A stretch of 64,000 nucleotides of DNA from Francisella salimarina (GCF_007923265.1 NZ_VOJA01000001.1:310001-374000); one strand, 5' to 3'; shown: positions 26,804 through 39,628, counted from the first letter of the stretch. The notes: generated from the letters alone by a model not told the origin. A program made the numbers and translations.

Positions 26804-27814
26804 CTAAATTTGAGCTCTTGCTTTGACGTTAATACTTAAGTCAGAATCCTTATAGCCATTAGCATATCTATAGGCACCAGCAAGGGCTATCATAGCACCA
26901 TTATCTGTGCAATATTTCATTGGAGGGAAAAATATCTCATAACCCTTATTCTTGGATAGTATATCCAACTTAGAACGTAGCAATTTATTTGCACTAACAC
27001 CACCAGAAATCACTAATCTTCTATTTTTTGTTTGCTTCAAAGCCTTGCTACATTTTGATACTAAGACATCTACAGCTGCATCTTGAAAAGCATAACAAAG
27101 ATTTGCCTTATTTTCTTGAGATTTATCCTCTTCTGAATACCAAGTATTTAGCACCGCAGTCTTTAAACCACTAAAACTAAAATCTAAGTTAGGCTTGTTT
27201 TTCATTGGCCTAGGTAAATCATACCTATTTTTATCTGCAGCTTTATCAGCAAGATTAGCCACTTCGACTCCACCAGGGTATGGCATTCCTAAAAGTTTGG
27301 CAGTTTTATCGAATGCCTCCCCGGCAGCATCATCAATAGACTCACCCAGCAGAGAATAGTTACCAAAACCTCTGACTTCAAATAACTGTGTATGACCTCC
27401 AGACACTAATAGTGCTACAAATGGGTACTCTATAACACTATTTTGATCTAGAAGAGGAGATAGTAGGTGTCCCTCGAGATGATGCACAGCAACAGTATCA
27501 ATATTATGAATCATCCCTAAAGTTTTAGCAAAAGTTGCCCCCACCATCAAAGCGCCGACCAGTCCCGGCATTGCTGTATATGCAATGCAACCTATTTGAT
27601 CAAAGCTTAAATCAGCCTCTTCGAGGACTTGTTTAGTCAACACATTAAGCTTAGCTATATGCTCTCGAGATGCAAGTTCTGGAACGACACCACCATACTT
27701 CTTGTGCAATTCAATTTGACTATATAAAGTATCTGCAATAATAGTCTTAGACTTATAGTCATAAACAGATACGCCAGTTTCATCACAAGAGCTTTCTATA
27801 CCGAGAACAAGCAT
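26804..27814 (-). CDS. tsaD: tRNA N6-adenosine threonylcarbamoyltransferase TsaD
   Basis: TsaD (formerly Gcp/YgjD) transfers the threonylcarbamoyl group to A37 of ANN-reading tRNAs, with TsaB and TsaE as partners. The 336-residue protein is full length. It has the ASKHA-fold start [15 protein letters not shown], the metal-binding HHLEGH motif (111-116), and VSGGHTQL near 137-144. The 3' half contains the conserved [10 protein letters not shown]. Its start codon overlaps the lapA stop by one base, so the two genes form a unit; the desaturase gene lies 115 bp downstream. Confidence 0.96.
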   Translation of the reverse strand: MLVLGIESSCDETGVSVYDYKSKTIIADTLYSQIELHKKYGGVVPELASREHIAKLNVLTKQVLEEADLSFDQIGCIAYTAMPGLVGALMVGATFAKTLGMIHNIDTVAVHHLEGHLLSPLLDQNSVIEYPFVALLVSGGHTQLFEVRGFGNYSLLGESIDDAAGEAFDKTAKLLGMPYPGGVEVANLADKAADKNRYDLPRPMKNKPNLDFSFSGLKTAVLNTWYSEEDKSQENKANLCYAFQDAAVDVLVSKCSKALKQTKNRRLVISGGVSANKLLRSKLDILSKNKGYEIFFPPMKYCTDNGAMIALAGAYRYANGYKDSDLSINVKARAQI

Positions 27815-28059
27815 TACTTCTTAGCAGTCCCTGCACCACCATTAGTTTTTGTAATCTGAATAAACTTGGTTATAAAAGAACCAACAACTAAGCCGATAAC
27901 AAAAGCTATAGACAAAAGTACCATTAGGGGCAATGTTGTACTACCAAATATATAATCAAAGCTAACATTATCAGTATTTAATATAGACAAAAACACAATT
28001 ACAATAATTGCCAAACCAAACAATATTTGCCAAAATAACTTTTTAACTGTACTAAACAT
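27814..28059 (-). CDS. LapA/YciS-like small inner-membrane protein
   Basis: The 81-residue protein has two hydrophobic helices (about residues 10-27 and 41-65) joined by a loop with the [13 protein letters not shown] pattern. This is typical of the lipopolysaccharide assembly protein A domain (LapA, DUF1049). In E. coli LapA works with LapB to regulate LPS synthesis through FtsH and LpxC. No lapB-type TPR gene is next to it, so the role is inferred from family only. It overlaps tsaD by one base and lies downstream of the rpoC terminator region on the same strand. Confidence 0.7.
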   Translation of the reverse strand: MFSTVKKLFWQILFGLAIIVIVFLSILNTDNVSFDYIFGSTTLPLMVLLSIAFVIGLVVGSFITKFIQITKTNGGAGTAKK

Positions 28060-28142
28060 AAATTACATTCTTAAAAAAATATATTGACAATATTATAGTT
28101 AATTTTTTTGAAATTATAAAACTTAATTTGATAGATAAATTA

Positions 28143-28182
28143 GAAAAACTATTTAATATCACATATATAAGATATGTGATAT
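28143..28182 (-). terminator. Probable terminator after rpoC
   Basis: On the minus strand a perfect 10-bp stem, ATATCACATA with TATGTGATAT (28156-28182), closes a 7-base loop. It is followed by TAAATAGTTTTTC. The stem is AT-rich but long, and the position 17 bp after the rpoC stop fits a terminator of the rpoBC transcript. Confidence 0.65.
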
Positions 28183-28199
28183 GGATTTATTGAAAATTA

Positions 28200-31100
28200 T
28201 TAGAAGTCTAAAGATTCCAAGGCGTTTCTCAATGACTCTTCAATATCTTCATTGATATCCTTGTCTTCTTTTTCAATTTGATTCTCAAACGAAGAAGACT
28301 CTTCAGTGTCAAATGATGATGCATCTGTAAACAGTGTATTATCTTCGACACCAAGCTCTTCTCTCATCTTCTCAATCTTATTAGACTCTTTTCTAACTGC
28401 TAAGCCAGTACCCGTCGGAATCAACCTACCAATAAGAACATTTTCTTTAAGTCCTCTTAATTGATCGACTTGAGAATGTATTGAAGCCTCTGTTAATACT
28501 CTAGTCGTTTCTTGGAATGATGCAGCAGACAAGAACGACTCTGTAGATAAAGATGATCGAGTAATACCCATTAAAGTAAGTTCATACTCAACCAATGATT
28601 TATCCTCTTTAGATAATCTGTCATTTTCTTCAAGTATTCTTACTAGTTCAATACTTTCATTTTTGACAAACTTACTATCACCTTCCTCAAGTATTGTCGC
28701 TTTTCTTAACATTTGTCTGACAATAGTCTCAATATGTTTATCATTAATTACAACACCTTGCATACGATATACAGACTGAGCCTCAATTAAGATATAATCA
28801 GCAAACGCCTCAAGCCCCTTATACTTTAGAAGGTCATGTGGATCAGTAGGTCCATCCGCCAGAACATCACCTTTTGATACTGGTTCACCATCAAAAACAA
28901 CCAAATGTCTAGACTTAGGTAACAGTATTTCTTCTGTAATATGACCATTCTTATCTAAGATTTCAATTCTTTGCTTCTCTTTAGTATCTCTATTACCCAA
29001 TCTAACCACACCATCACAAGGTGATAATATAGCAGCATCTTTTGGACGTCTAGCTTCGAAAAGTTCAGCAACACGCGGAAGACCACCTGTAATATCCTTG
29101 TTCTTAGACCCTTCTAAAGGAATCTTAGCAACCACATCACCAACCTCTAGAACCGAATCATCAGCAACATTCAATACAGCACCTACAGCTAATGAAATTG
29201 ATTTAAGCTCATTACCTTTTTCATCAACAATCTTAACAACAGGTTTTAAGTTCTTAGATGTTGTTCTTTGAGATATTGAAGTTATCTCAATAGTTTGCTG
29301 ACCTGTTAGATCATCATACGTATGCTTTGATGTGATACCATCAATAACATCCTCTAAAACTACTTTACCAGCAACATCTGTAATCAATGGTTGAGCATGC
29401 GGATCCCAAGTAGCAATAACATCGCCAATCTCAACACCCTTGCCACTTGCTAAAGGAACAACCGCACCCATAGGGATTTTATGTTGCTCTCTAACACGGC
29501 CCATAGTATCAGAAACTATAATTTCACCAGCTCTTGATATAACTATATTTTGGCCATCTTTATTTGTAACTGTTCTGATGTTTTTGAACTTAATCTTACC
29601 AGCAGTTTTAACTTTGATATCAGATACTGTAATACCCAATGATGCTGCACCACCAGTATGGAACGTTCTCATCGTAAGCTGTGTACCTGGCTCACCAATT
29701 GACTGAGCAGCAATTACACCGACAGATTCACCGACATTCACCTTTCTCTCACGAGCAAGATCACGACCATAACATTTAGCACATAAGCCTCTACGAGTTT
29801 TACATGTAATTGGAGATCTAACCTTGATCATGTCAATACCATTATCATCAAGTATCTCAACAAGATTTTCATCCAGTAGAGTACCCGCTTCTAATAGCAC
29901 TACTCCTTTTTCAGTCACAACATCAGCAGCCAATGTTCTACCTAAAGCTCTCTCTACTAAAGGAACTTTAACTTCACCATCTTCAACGATAGCTGAAAAC
30001 ATTAAACCATCATCAGTACCACAATCTTCTTCGATAACAACTAAATCTTGAGCAACATCCACAAGTCTACGAGTTAAGTAACCAGCGTTAGCCGTCTTCA
30101 ATGCTGTATCGGCCAAACCTTTACGAGCACCGTGGGTAGATGTAAAGTACTGCAATACTGACAAACCTTCTCTAAAGTTCGCCGTAATAGCAGTTTCAAT
30201 CATCGTTCCATCTGGCTTAGCCATTAGACCACGCATACCTGCAAGCTGTCTCATCTGGTTATAAGAACCCCTTGCACCTGATTTTGCCATCATATATACA
30301 GAGTTAAACGATTCAATTTCTTTATTCTCACCATTCACCATTACAGTATCTTTAGATATAGCATCCATCATTGAAGCACCAACCTCATCAGAAGTTTTGC
30401 TCCAAATATTAATGATATTGTTGTATCTCTCATTTTCTGTAATTAATGATGACTGATATTGCTCTGTAATATGCTTAATTTCTTTTTCTGCTTCTTCTAC
30501 TTTAGCTTCTTTAGTTTCAGGTATTGTCATATCATCAACACCTACAGAAACACCTGATAATGTTGAGTATTTGAAACCTGCATACATTAGTTTATCAGCT
30601 AAAACCACAGTTGCTTTGCCACCTAGCACTCTAAATGCCTGGTTAATGATTTTAGAAATTTCTTTCTTGACAAGCACTTTATTTAATAGCGAGAATGATA
30701 ATCCTTCAGGTAATATATTAAGAAGTAATGCTCTACCAACAGTAGTATTCACAACTCCTTTCTCGTTATAAGTATTACCTTTAGTATCAAAAACTTGTCT
30801 ATCTATTCTAAGCTTGATTTTAGCATGGATATCTATAGTGCCAGAGTTATATGCTCTACTAACGTCATCATAGTTTGAGAATAATTTACCTTCACCTTGA
30901 GCGCCCTCTTTCTCTCTAGTGATATAGTACAAACCTAGTACAATATCTTGAGTAGGAGTAATGATTGGCTGACCAGATGCTGGAGATAAGATGTTGTTTG
31001 TAGACATCATTAATACTCTAGCTTCTAATTGAGACTCTACAGTTAATGGTACGTGTACAGCCATTTGGTCGCCATCAAAATCAGCGTTAAATGCTGCACA

Positions 31101-32453
31101 AACCAAAGGATGTAGCTGTATCGCTTTACCTTCGATTAGCTTAGGTTCAAATGCCTGAATACCAAGTCTATGAAGTGTTGGAGCACGGTTAAGTAATACA
31201 GGATGCTCATTAATAACAACTTCTAAAATATCCCATACAACAGCTTCTTCAAGCTCAACCATTCTCTTAGCTTGTTTGATGGTTGTTGCGTAACCACCTA
31301 ACCTTAACTTAGAGTATACAAAAGGCTTAAATAGCTCTAATGCCATCTTCTTAGGTAAACCACACTCATGCAATCTTAGAGATGGACCAACCGTAATTAC
31401 AGAACGACCAGAATAGTCTACACGTTTACCAAGTAAGTTCTGACGGAAACGTCCTTGCTTACCTTTTATCATATCAGCAAGAGACTTAAGTGGACGTTTA
31501 TTTGAACCTGTTACAGCCCTACCACGTCTACCGTTATCTAGTAACGCATCTACAGCTTCCTGTAACATTCTCTTTTCATTTCTAACAATAATATCTGGAG
31601 CATTTAAATCCAATAGTTTTTTAAGTCTATTGTTTCTATTAATTACTCTACGATACAAATCATTAAGATCAGAAGTTGCAAATCTACCACCTTCAATTGG
31701 AACTAATGGTCTTAAATCTGGCGGTAAAACTGGTAATACAGTCATTACCATCCACTCAGGTTTATTTCCAGATGCTTGGAAAGTTTCAAGAAGTCTCAAT
31801 CTCTTGATTGCTTTTTCTCTTTTGGCTGTAGACTTACTTTCTTCATATTCAGCTTGTAAAGACTCTATTTCAGTTTCAAGATCCGTATCTGCTAATAAAT
31901 CTCTGATAGCCTCTGCACCCATAGATGCTTCAAACTCATAACCATAGTTCTCTAAAGCTTCTGCGTACTCATCATCCGTAAGAAGCTGCTTCTTCTCTAA
32001 CGGAGTCATACCGGGATCTGTAACTATATAAGACTCGAAATATAAAACTTTCTCAACATTCTTCAATGGCATATCAAGGAATAAGCCAATTCTAGAAGGT
32101 AAAGATTTCAAATACCAAATATGTACTACAGGACATACCAAATCTATATGTCCCATTCTTTCTCTACGGACAGAAGCTTTTTCTACCTCAACACCACAAC
32201 GCTCACATACTACGCCTCGGTGCTTAAGTCTCTTATACTTACCGCATAGACACTCATAATCTTTAATTGGGCCGAAGATTTTTGCACAGAATAATCCATC
32301 TCTTTCAGGCTTAAATGTTCTATAATTTATAGTTTCTGGTTTTTTAACTTCACCGTGAGACCATGAACGAATGACCTCAGGAGATGCTAAAGATATTTTA
32401 ATAATATCAAACTTTTTACTATTGTAATTTTGATGTAGGATACCGTTATTCAC
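28200..32453 (-). CDS. rpoC: RNA polymerase subunit beta'
   Basis: The 1417-residue subunit of core RNA polymerase is full length. The N-terminal zinc ribbon is [16 protein letters not shown] followed by CERCG. The catalytic loop that holds Mg(II) is [12 protein letters not shown], and the second zinc site lies at [13 protein letters not shown]. The trigger-loop region contains [11 protein letters not shown]. The C-terminus has a Glu/Asp-rich tail. It follows rpoB by 62 bp, and an AT-rich hairpin downstream probably ends the transcript. No insertion, split or frameshift is visible. Confidence 0.98.
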   Translation of the reverse strand: MNNGILHQNYNSKKFDIIKISLASPEVIRSWSHGEVKKPETINYRTFKPERDGLFCAKIFGPIKDYECLCGKYKRLKHRGVVCERCGVEVEKASVRRERMGHIDLVCPVVHIWYLKSLPSRIGLFLDMPLKNVEKVLYFESYIVTDPGMTPLEKKQLLTDDEYAEALENYGYEFEASMGAEAIRDLLADTDLETEIESLQAEYEESKSTAKREKAIKRLRLLETFQASGNKPEWMVMTVLPVLPPDLRPLVPIEGGRFATSDLNDLYRRVINRNNRLKKLLDLNAPDIIVRNEKRMLQEAVDALLDNGRRGRAVTGSNKRPLKSLADMIKGKQGRFRQNLLGKRVDYSGRSVITVGPSLRLHECGLPKKMALELFKPFVYSKLRLGGYATTIKQAKRMVELEEAVVWDILEVVINEHPVLLNRAPTLHRLGIQAFEPKLIEGKAIQLHPLVCAAFNADFDGDQMAVHVPLTVESQLEARVLMMSTNNILSPASGQPIITPTQDIVLGLYYITREKEGAQGEGKLFSNYDDVSRAYNSGTIDIHAKIKLRIDRQVFDTKGNTYNEKGVVNTTVGRALLLNILPEGLSFSLLNKVLVKKEISKIINQAFRVLGGKATVVLADKLMYAGFKYSTLSGVSVGVDDMTIPETKEAKVEEAEKEIKHITEQYQSSLITENERYNNIINIWSKTSDEVGASMMDAISKDTVMVNGENKEIESFNSVYMMAKSGARGSYNQMRQLAGMRGLMAKPDGTMIETAITANFREGLSVLQYFTSTHGARKGLADTALKTANAGYLTRRLVDVAQDLVVIEEDCGTDDGLMFSAIVEDGEVKVPLVERALGRTLAADVVTEKGVVLLEAGTLLDENLVEILDDNGIDMIKVRSPITCKTRRGLCAKCYGRDLARERKVNVGESVGVIAAQSIGEPGTQLTMRTFHTGGAASLGITVSDIKVKTAGKIKFKNIRTVTNKDGQNIVISRAGEIIVSDTMGRVREQHKIPMGAVVPLASGKGVEIGDVIATWDPHAQPLITDVAGKVVLEDVIDGITSKHTYDDLTGQQTIEITSISQRTTSKNLKPVVKIVDEKGNELKSISLAVGAVLNVADDSVLEVGDVVAKIPLEGSKNKDITGGLPRVAELFEARRPKDAAILSPCDGVVRLGNRDTKEKQRIEILDKNGHITEEILLPKSRHLVVFDGEPVSKGDVLADGPTDPHDLLKYKGLEAFADYILIEAQSVYRMQGVVINDKHIETIVRQMLRKATILEEGDSKFVKNESIELVRILEENDRLSKEDKSLVEYELTLMGITRSSLSTESFLSAASFQETTRVLTEASIHSQVDQLRGLKENVLIGRLIPTGTGLAVRKESNKIEKMREELGVEDNTLFTDASSFDTEESSSFENQIEKEDKDINEDIEESLRNALESLDF

Positions 32454-32515
32454 AGGTAATTCTCCTATACTTTTATTTTAAATAACAAAAAATAAGTAGC
32501 TTTAAATTAAGATGC

Positions 32516-35500
32516 TTATTCTTCCTCAGATGAATAGTCAAAATCCATGTCTATACCCAACGCTCTAACTTCATTTCTTAAAACATTGAATGACTCTGGA
32601 ACATCTACATTCATAGTTAACTTACCATCAACTATGTTCTTATACATCTTAGATCTACCAGCTATATCATCCGATTTAACCGTTAACATTTCTCTTAATG
32701 TATAAGCAGCACCATATGCTTGTAATGCCCAAACTTCCATCTCACCAAATCTTTGACCACCAAATTGCGCTTTACCACCTAGTGGTTGCTGCGTAACTAG
32801 GCTATAAGATCCAGTTGATCTAGCATGCATTTTATCATCTACCAAATGGTCTAGTTTAAGCATATACATGTATCCAACCGTTACATTCCTATCAAATGCT
32901 TTACCAGTACGACCATCAAATAGTTTCATCTGACCATTTGCCGCAAAACCACCTATTTTAAGTAATGATTTAATATCTTCTTCTTTTGCACCATCGAATA
33001 CAGGAGTTGCAATCGGCACCCCTCCTTTTAGATTTTCACAAAGATTAAGTACTTCTTCATCACTTAAAGTTTTAAGATTAACTTTTTTATCGCCCACACT
33101 ATTATAGACTTCTTCTAAAGTTTTTCTTAACTCAGCTGCTTTTCTTGTCTTTTCAAGTGTTTGCTCTACCCTCTTACCTAAACCATAAGATGCTAGACCT
33201 AAATGCGCTTCAAGAATCTGTCCTATATTCATACGCGACGGTATACCTAAAGGATTCAAACAAACATCTACCGGAGTACCATCTTCCATATACGGCATAT
33301 CTTCAATAGGAAGTACTCTTGAAACCACACCCTTGTTACCGTGACGTCCAGCCATTTTATCACCAGGTTGAATACGCTTCTTAATAGCAACAAAAACTTT
33401 AACAGTCTTAAGCACACCAGGAGATAGCTCATTACTTTGAGTGATTGATTTCTTCTTAGTTTCGAATCTGGCGTCTACAGCTATCTTAGCTTCTTCATAG
33501 TATTCTCTAGCATTCTGTACTTTTTGCTCAAGTTTTTCATCTTCAAAAGATATTTCCAACCACTTAGCAAAAGGTAGCTTTTCTAAGAACTCTTTTGTAA
33601 GAACAGCTCCTTTCTTAAGACCTTTTGCCTTTTGAATCTTAGCGCCTATAACATCTGCTTCAATTGATGATTTAACTACAGATTCTATTACAGCAAATTC
33701 CTCATCAAAATCCTTGCGCGCCTTGTCAATTAACTCTTTCTCAATTTTAAGGGCTCTTTTGCTTTTACCGCCTTTATCATTTTCGAAGACTTGAACATTG
33801 ATTACAGTACCAGAAGTACCACTTGGCATTCTTAATGAACTATCAGCAACATTTGAAGCTTTTTCATTAAAGATAGCTCTTAGAAGTCTTTCTTCTGGAG
33901 TTAATTGTTGCTCAGCCTTAGGTGTAATCTTAGCAACTAAGATATCACCCGCTTCAACATTAGCACCAATATGAACAATACCTGACTCATCAAGCTTAGC
34001 AAGACTTGATTCACTCACATTTGGAATATCTGCTGTTACTTCTTCTGGACCTAATTTAGTATCACGAGCCACACAAGTAAATTCTTCGATATGGATACTA
34101 GTATACTTATCATCTTTTACTATTCTTTCAGAAAGTAAAATTGAATCCTCAAAGTTGTAACCATTCCACGGCATGAATGCAACCATAAGATTATGACCAA
34201 GCGACAACTCGCCAAAATCTGTTGCAAAACCATCTGCTAGAATATCTCCTGCTTCAACTTTATCACCAACATTAACTATTGGACGCTGATTAATACAAGT
34301 ATTTTTGTTTGAGCGTTTGAACTTTGTCAAACTATAAATATCAACTAACTTACTTGTTTGTGATTTTTCAGTATCAACTTTAATAACTATTCTATTAGAA
34401 TCTACTTCAGCTATCTCTCCAGCATTTCTTGCAACAATACAGTTACCTGAATCTCTAGCGACTATCTTCTCCATACCTGTACCCACTAAAGGTTTTTCAG
34501 ATTTTAGAGTTGGTACAGCTTGGCGTTGCATGTTTGCACCCATCAATACCCTGTTAGCATCATCATGTTCCAAAAATGGTATCAATGCCGCCGCCGCCGA
34601 AACCATCTGCTTGGCAGAAACATCCATATACTGAACCCTACTTGACTCAGTAAATATAGCTTCACCACCAGAACGACACTGAATAAGATCTTCTACAAAG
34701 TGGTTATTTTTATCAAGCTTAGTCGATGCCTGCGCAATTACATAATGATCTTCATCTATAGCTGACAAATACTCAATTTCATTAGTTACTTTACCATTTA
34801 CGACTTTTCTATATGGTGCTTCTAAGAAGCCATAATCATTAACTCTTGCATAGCTTGCCAATGAGTTAATAAGACCAATATTTGGACCTTCGGGAGTCTC
34901 AATAGGACATAGTCTACCATAGTGAGTTGCGTGAACGTCACGAACTTCGAAGCCTGCTCTGTCACGGGATAAACCACCTGGACCTAGTGCAGAGATTCTT
35001 CTCTTGTGAGTTACTTCAGATAGAGGGTTATCCTGATCCATAAACTGCGATAAAGCACCTGATGTAAAGAATTCTTTAATTGCTGCTGTAATAGGCTTAG
35101 AATTCACGATATCTTTAGGCATAAGCTTATCTTTATGAACTAACGACATACTTTCACGAATACCTTTCTCGACACGGTAAAGACCTATTCTAAATTGGTT
35201 CTCAACCATTTCACCAACAGAACGCACACGTCTATTCCCTAAGTGATCAATGTCGTCAACCTTTCCTTTACCATCACGAATATTAATAAGCTCTTCTATA
35301 ACCCCTACAATATCACTATTCTCCAGAGTATAAATATCTCCGGATACTTTATCAGAACCTAATCTTGCATTCAGCTTCATCCTACCGATATCAGATAAGC
35401 TATATCTACTCTCGATGAAGAACAGTCCTTCAAAAAGAGCTTTCACAGAAGCTGCTGCTGGAGGATCACCTGGTCTAAGAACTTTATATATTTCTACAAG

Positions 35501-36592
35501 TGCTTCATCTGTATTTTTAGTAAGATCGTATTTAAGAGTATCTGATATATATCTACCTCTTTCAGTAGTTATAAAATCAATAACTTCTAATTCAAGCATG
35601 CCAACTTCTACACACGCTTCTAATAAACTTTCTGTAACATCGTCATTAGCGTAAGCTATAACTTCACCTGTTACCTCATTAACAATGTCTTTTGCTACTC
35701 TAAGAGTACTAACCAAATCAAAATCAATTGCTACAGAGTCAACGCCTGCGTCTTTGATTTTCTTGATATCTCTAGATGTTAATTTCTTATTTTTCTTGAC
35801 TATTGTCTTATCATTTTCATCAACAATATCAAATTTAAGCACTTCACCTTTCATTCCTGATAAATTATCAAGCTTAAGTGCAAAACCTTTATTATCAAAA
35901 CTAATTGTCTTACTATCAGAGAAATTACTTAGTATCTCCTCTTGTGTATATCCAAGAGCTTTTAAAATCACTGTAGCGCAAAACTTTCTCTTTCTATCAA
36001 TTCTAGCCCATACAATACCTTTGGAGTCAAACTCAAAGTCAAGCCATGAACCTCTGTATGGGATAATGCGCGCCGAAAACGCTCCATCTTCTGAATCATC
36101 CTTGCTAAAGAATACACCAGGAGATCTATGTAATTGTGAAACAACAACTCTTTCAGTACCGTTAATTATAAAAGTACCGTTAATTGTCATAAGAGGAATA
36201 TCTCCCATGTAGACATATTCTTCTCTAATATCTTCTACAACCTTTTCGTTAGGAAGAGCTTCTTTATTATATACAACCAACCTTAACTTTACATTTAATG
36301 GCGCATCATATGTAGCACCGCGGACTTGACACTCTGTTTCATCAAAAGTAGGTTCCCCAATTTGATAATCAACATAATGAAGTTCATATTGACCATTTTT
36401 ACTTTCGACAGGAAAAGATTGCTTTAACACTAATTCAAGACCAGAGTGAAGTCTACCTTTTGCATCATCTGCATTTAAAAATTTCTTATAAGACTCTGTT
36501 TGAACGGAAAGTAAATATGGCACATCTAAGATATGAGGAAGAACCCCAAACTCTTTGCGAATTCTTTTTTTCTCAGCGTATGAGTAAGACAT
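32516..36592 (-). CDS. rpoB: RNA polymerase subunit beta
   Basis: RpoB forms the other half of the catalytic cleft. I chose the ATG at 36592 (protein begins [13 protein letters not shown], 1358 residues) because TTAGGG lies at ribosome-site distance; an ATG nine bases upstream is in frame but overlaps that site. The rifampicin-binding cluster reads [18 protein letters not shown] then [12 protein letters not shown], with the sensitive-type Asp, His and Ser at the classic 516, 526 and 531 positions. The gene lies 152 bp after rplL, behind an attenuator-like hairpin, and is followed by rpoC. Confidence 0.98.
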   Translation of the reverse strand: MSYSYAEKKRIRKEFGVLPHILDVPYLLSVQTESYKKFLNADDAKGRLHSGLELVLKQSFPVESKNGQYELHYVDYQIGEPTFDETECQVRGATYDAPLNVKLRLVVYNKEALPNEKVVEDIREEYVYMGDIPLMTINGTFIINGTERVVVSQLHRSPGVFFSKDDSEDGAFSARIIPYRGSWLDFEFDSKGIVWARIDRKRKFCATVILKALGYTQEEILSNFSDSKTISFDNKGFALKLDNLSGMKGEVLKFDIVDENDKTIVKKNKKLTSRDIKKIKDAGVDSVAIDFDLVSTLRVAKDIVNEVTGEVIAYANDDVTESLLEACVEVGMLELEVIDFITTERGRYISDTLKYDLTKNTDEALVEIYKVLRPGDPPAAASVKALFEGLFFIESRYSLSDIGRMKLNARLGSDKVSGDIYTLENSDIVGVIEELINIRDGKGKVDDIDHLGNRRVRSVGEMVENQFRIGLYRVEKGIRESMSLVHKDKLMPKDIVNSKPITAAIKEFFTSGALSQFMDQDNPLSEVTHKRRISALGPGGLSRDRAGFEVRDVHATHYGRLCPIETPEGPNIGLINSLASYARVNDYGFLEAPYRKVVNGKVTNEIEYLSAIDEDHYVIAQASTKLDKNNHFVEDLIQCRSGGEAIFTESSRVQYMDVSAKQMVSAAAALIPFLEHDDANRVLMGANMQRQAVPTLKSEKPLVGTGMEKIVARDSGNCIVARNAGEIAEVDSNRIVIKVDTEKSQTSKLVDIYSLTKFKRSNKNTCINQRPIVNVGDKVEAGDILADGFATDFGELSLGHNLMVAFMPWNGYNFEDSILLSERIVKDDKYTSIHIEEFTCVARDTKLGPEEVTADIPNVSESSLAKLDESGIVHIGANVEAGDILVAKITPKAEQQLTPEERLLRAIFNEKASNVADSSLRMPSGTSGTVINVQVFENDKGGKSKRALKIEKELIDKARKDFDEEFAVIESVVKSSIEADVIGAKIQKAKGLKKGAVLTKEFLEKLPFAKWLEISFEDEKLEQKVQNAREYYEEAKIAVDARFETKKKSITQSNELSPGVLKTVKVFVAIKKRIQPGDKMAGRHGNKGVVSRVLPIEDMPYMEDGTPVDVCLNPLGIPSRMNIGQILEAHLGLASYGLGKRVEQTLEKTRKAAELRKTLEEVYNSVGDKKVNLKTLSDEEVLNLCENLKGGVPIATPVFDGAKEEDIKSLLKIGGFAANGQMKLFDGRTGKAFDRNVTVGYMYMLKLDHLVDDKMHARSTGSYSLVTQQPLGGKAQFGGQRFGEMEVWALQAYGAAYTLREMLTVKSDDIAGRSKMYKNIVDGKLTMNVDVPESFNVLRNEVRALGIDMDFDYSSEEE

Positions 36593-36620
36593 CAAAAACA
36601 TCCCTAAGATTTTGTTTACA

Positions 36621-36651
36621 CAAAATAAAAAGCAAATATGATTATATTTGC
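36621..36651 (-). terminator. Attenuator hairpin between rplL and rpoB
   Basis: On the minus strand GCAAATAT and ATATTTGC form a perfect 8-bp stem (36632-36651) with a 4-base loop, followed directly by TTTTTATTTTG. In E. coli the same interval carries a partial terminator that lets only some polymerases continue into rpoBC. This hairpin sits in the equivalent place. Confidence 0.7.
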
Positions 36652-36683
36652 ACCAATATCTATGTATCTTTCAATACTAGAAA

Positions 36684-36711
36684 GACTAGAGGCCAAAACT
36701 GACCACTAGTC
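36684..36711 (-). other. Imperfect hairpin in the rplL-rpoB spacer, possible RNA-processing site
   Basis: GACTAG (36684-36689) and CTAGTC (36706-36711) pair, with GG/CC and CA/TG pairs inside and two internal mismatches. It precedes the attenuator in the transcript. E. coli has an RNase III cleavage hairpin in the same interval; equivalence is inferred from position only. Confidence 0.4.
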
Positions 36712-36744
36712 GTAAATTTCTAAAAACTATAGTTTAGAATTTTA

Positions 36745-37122
36745 TTATTTAAGCTCAACTTTAGCGCCAGCTTCTTCAAGTTGCTTTTTAAGAGCTTCTG
36801 CTTCATCTTTAGATGCAGCTTCTTTAACTGTGAAAGGAGTACCTTCTACAGCTTCTTTAGCTTCTTTAAGACCAAGGCCAGTTGCGCCTCTTACTGCTTT
36901 AATAGCAGCAATTTTGTTTGAACCAGCTTCAACTAAAACAACGTCAAATTCAGTTTTCTCTTCAGCAGCAGCAGCTTCGCCACCAGCAGCAGGGCCAGCA
37001 ACAGCAACAGCAGCAGCAGCAGATACACCAAATTTTTCTTCCATCATTTTAACTAGATCACATACATCCATTACACTCATTTCAGCAACAGCATTTAGGA
37101 TATCTTCTTTTGTTATAGACAT
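36745..37122 (-). CDS. rplL: 50S ribosomal protein L7/L12
   Basis: The 125-residue acidic protein forms the flexible stalk that recruits translation factors. The N-terminal dimerisation part (about 1-35) leads through an Ala/Val-rich hinge ([10 protein letters not shown]) to the C-terminal factor-binding domain with [20 protein letters not shown]. The Ala-rich hinge is normal for the family. It lies 62 bp after rplJ, whose product anchors it to the ribosome. Confidence 0.98.
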   Translation of the reverse strand: MSITKEDILNAVAEMSVMDVCDLVKMMEEKFGVSAAAAVAVAGPAAGGEAAAAEEKTEFDVVLVEAGSNKIAAIKAVRGATGLGLKEAKEAVEGTPFTVKEAASKDEAEALKKQLEEAGAKVELK

Positions 37123-37184
37123 TTTTATAACTCCTATTTATTTAACAATTAATTCTTTTTCAGCTTTTTCATAAGCCAGTGCAA

Positions 37185-37703
37185 TTATTTACTATCTCCA
37201 ACAGCAGCAAATACTCGTACCGCTTGAGACGGAATCTCATTAAGAGTACGAACAAACTTAGTAACTGGTGCTTGCATAACATTAAGTAATGTAGCAAGTG
37301 CCTCTTCCCTAGTAGGAAGCTTAGCAAAGTCATCTAACTTTTCAGGACCAAACAGTTCACCAGACATAGCTAAATTCTTAACTTCAAAAGCATTGTGCTC
37401 TTTTTGGAAGTTCTTGAATAGCTTAGCTGCTGCACCTGGCTCATCCTTAGAAAGAGCAAGAACAAGAGGACCTTTAAGAGCATCACCAAGACACTCAAAA
37501 TCAGTTCCTTTAATTGCTAAACGTGCTAAGTTGTTACGCACAACTCTTAAATAAACTCCAGACTCACGAGCCTGCTTTCTTAATGAAGTCATTTCATTAA
37601 CCGTCAAGCCACGGTAATCTGCAACTGCTGCAGACAATGCTGTAGAGACATTTTCAGCAACTTCAGCGACAATTGCTTTTTTGTCTTCTATTCTAAGTGC
37701 CAT
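37185..37703 (-). CDS. rplJ: 50S ribosomal protein L10
   Basis: L10 anchors the L7/L12 stalk to 23S rRNA and, with L7/L12, represses its own operon by binding the leader. The 172-residue length is normal, with LRKQARESGVYLRVVRNNLA in the RNA-binding domain and the C-terminal helix for L12 dimers. AAGGAGTCG gives a strong ribosome site. The 171-bp upstream spacer contains the conserved L10 leader described separately. rplL follows. Confidence 0.97.
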   Translation of the reverse strand: MALRIEDKKAIVAEVAENVSTALSAAVADYRGLTVNEMTSLRKQARESGVYLRVVRNNLARLAIKGTDFECLGDALKGPLVLALSKDEPGAAAKLFKNFQKEHNAFEVKNLAMSGELFGPEKLDDFAKLPTREEALATLLNVMQAPVTKFVRTLNEIPSQAVRVFAAVGDSK

Positions 37704-37753
37704 ATCGACTCCTTATTTTATTGTCTACACTTTATTTAATTAACACGATATTT

Positions 37754-37826
37754 AGACCGAAAAGGTTGTCAACATCGTCTGCGTAGGATAAATTATTAAG
37801 CCAAGCAAGCTCAGCTCCTACGGTCT
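37754..37826 (-). promoter_or_regulatory. L10 leader (autoregulatory binding site for L10-L12)
   Basis: On the minus strand AGACCG (near 37826) pairs with CGGTCT (near 37754), closing the structure. Inside, GTAGGA (37816-37821) pairs with TCCTAC (37783-37788), leaving GAGCTTGCTTGGCTTAATAA as a kinked loop. Position between rplA and rplJ and these conserved pairings match the known L10 leader RNA. A further hairpin (GTTGTAT-gaaa-ATACAAC, 37833-37850) lies just upstream. Confidence 0.75.
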
Positions 37827-37874
37827 TTGATCGTTGTATTTTCATACAACCCAAAGAAATTGCAAAGCAGTATA

Positions 37875-38570
37875 TTATATATTTAAATCCGAAAAGTCAA
37901 CACTTATTCCTGGACCCATTGTACTAGATACAGAAACTTTCTTCAGATAAATACCCTTTGATACTGCTGGTTTTGCTTTTTTAAGATCAGCTAAAAGCTG
38001 CTCTAAGTTTTGTGTTAAAGCATCAGTAGTAAAGTTTACTTTCCCAATCGTAGTATGAATTATACCAGCTTTATCAACTCTATATCTAACCTGACCTGCT
38101 TTAGCATCTGTTACAGCTTTGGCAACATCCATAGTTACAGTACCAACCTTAGGGTTAGGCATAAGTCCTTTTGGACCAAGTATTTGACCTAACTGACCCA
38201 CAACTCTCATAGAATCAGGAGAAGCAATAACAACATCAAAGTCCATATTACCTTTTTTAACTTCATCAGCCAAATCTTCCATACCAACAATATCAGCGCC
38301 AGCAGCTTTCGCAGCATCTGCCGCAGGACCTTTAGCAAAAACCGCTACTCTCACAGTTTTACCAGTACCATTAGGAAGAACTGAAGCACCTCTGACAACC
38401 TGATCAGATTTACGAGGATCCACCCCTAAAGCCACAGAAACATCAACTGACTCAACAAACTTAACAGAAGAAACATCTCTTAAGATATCAAAAGCCTCTG
38501 ATACAGGATATTTTTTCTCAGCGTCGACTTTAGCCGAGATCTCTTTCATTCTTTTTGAAATTTTAGCCAT
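37875..38570 (-). CDS. rplA: 50S ribosomal protein L1
   Basis: The 231-residue protein has the usual L1 length and the signature segment [21 protein letters not shown] (about residues 127-147), plus the C-terminal [13 protein letters not shown]1 forms the mobile stalk that helps release E-site tRNA; in E. coli it also represses translation of rplK-rplA mRNA. Its ATG overlaps the rplK stop by one base, so expression is coupled. Confidence 0.97.
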   Translation of the reverse strand: MAKISKRMKEISAKVDAEKKYPVSEAFDILRDVSSVKFVESVDVSVALGVDPRKSDQVVRGASVLPNGTGKTVRVAVFAKGPAADAAKAAGADIVGMEDLADEVKKGNMDFDVVIASPDSMRVVGQLGQILGPKGLMPNPKVGTVTMDVAKAVTDAKAGQVRYRVDKAGIIHTTIGKVNFTTDALTQNLEQLLADLKKAKPAVSKGIYLKKVSVSSTMGPGISVDFSDLNI

Positions 38571-39007
38571 TATTCAACCCCTTCTACTTTTACACCCATA
38601 CTACGTGCAGAACCTGCAATAATTCTTACAGCAGCATCAACATCTGCAGCTGTTAAATCAGGATCCTTAACCTTAGCAATTTCTTCTAACTGCTCACGAG
38701 TAATAGTACCAATAAAATCTTTTGAAGGGTTTGATGAACCAGACTTAACTTTAATAGCTTTCTTGATCAGATAAGAAGCTGGTGGCGTCTTCATCTCAAA
38801 TGTAAAGCTACGATCACTATATACAGATATTTCTACAGGTATTGGCATACCAGGTTCCATACCTTGTGTCTTAGCATTAAACTCTTTACAAAAACCCATA
38901 ATATTAACACCATGCTGACCCAACGCAGGACCAATTGGTGGACTAGGGTTTGCCTTGCCAGCTGCAACTTGCAACTTAATAATAGCTTCTATTTTTTTCT
39001 TAGCCAT
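38570..39007 (-). CDS. rplK: 50S ribosomal protein L11
   Basis: The 145-residue protein begins [20 protein letters not shown] and contains [15 protein letters not shown], both characteristic of L11. With 23S rRNA it forms the GTPase-associated centre and is required for RelA activation. It follows nusG by 72 bp and overlaps rplA by one base. Confidence 0.97.
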   Translation of the reverse strand: MAKKKIEAIIKLQVAAGKANPSPPIGPALGQHGVNIMGFCKEFNAKTQGMEPGMPIPVEISVYSDRSFTFEMKTPPASYLIKKAIKVKSGSSNPSKDFIGTITREQLEEIAKVKDPDLTAADVDAAVRIIAGSARSMGVKVEGVE

Positions 39008-39079
39008 TTTTATTCTCCAAATTTAGGTTAATAGCACTTATATGAAAATATAAGCTCCCTATCATCTTAGTAAATACCA

Positions 39080-39613
39080 CTAAGACTCTTTTTCAACTTG
39101 TGAAAACTCAAGCTCAACAGGAGTAGATCTACCAAAAATAGATACCGCAACCCTCAATCTTGACTTTTCATAGTTAACTTCTTCAATAACACCCGTAAAG
39201 TCATTAAACGGTCCTTCTAAAACCCTAACAACCTCACCAACATGGTACGTTTTTCTCAATCTTGGCTCAACTGCAGAAGCATTTCCTTCCACAAAACCTA
39301 GTATTCTTTCAACCTCAGGCTTACTAAGAGGAATAGGCTTCCCTCTTGAACCAACAACTGTTAAAACTCTAGGAACTGCTTTAATAACATCCCAAGCTTC
39401 TGTTGTCAAATTAGCTTCAATCAAAACATATCCGGGAAAATATTTTCTTTCACTTTTACGTTTCTGCCCGCCTCTCATCTCAACAACATTTTCAGTCGGC
39501 ACAAGTATTCTACCAAAATTCTCTTTCAAGCCTGCTATTTCTATATTTTCTTCTAGCTGAGTTTTAACTCTTTTTTCATAACCTGAGTGCACCTGCACAA
39601 CATACCAAAGCAT
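39080..39613 (-). CDS. nusG: Transcription termination/antitermination factor NusG
   Basis: NusG binds the RNA polymerase clamp, suppresses pausing and links polymerase to Rho or to ribosomal S10. The 177-residue protein has the NGN domain at the N-terminus (WYVVQVHSGYEKRVKTQLEE) and the KOW motif near residues 125-155 (VGEVVRVLEGPFNDFTG). The gene lies 15 bp after secE, as in most bacteria. Confidence 0.97.
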   Translation of the reverse strand: MLWYVVQVHSGYEKRVKTQLEENIEIAGLKENFGRILVPTENVVEMRGGQKRKSERKYFPGYVLIEANLTTEAWDVIKAVPRVLTVVGSRGKPIPLSKPEVERILGFVEGNASAVEPRLRKTYHVGEVVRVLEGPFNDFTGVIEEVNYEKSRLRVAVSIFGRSTPVELEFSQVEKES

Positions 39614-39628
39614 ACCAATATCCTTTTA

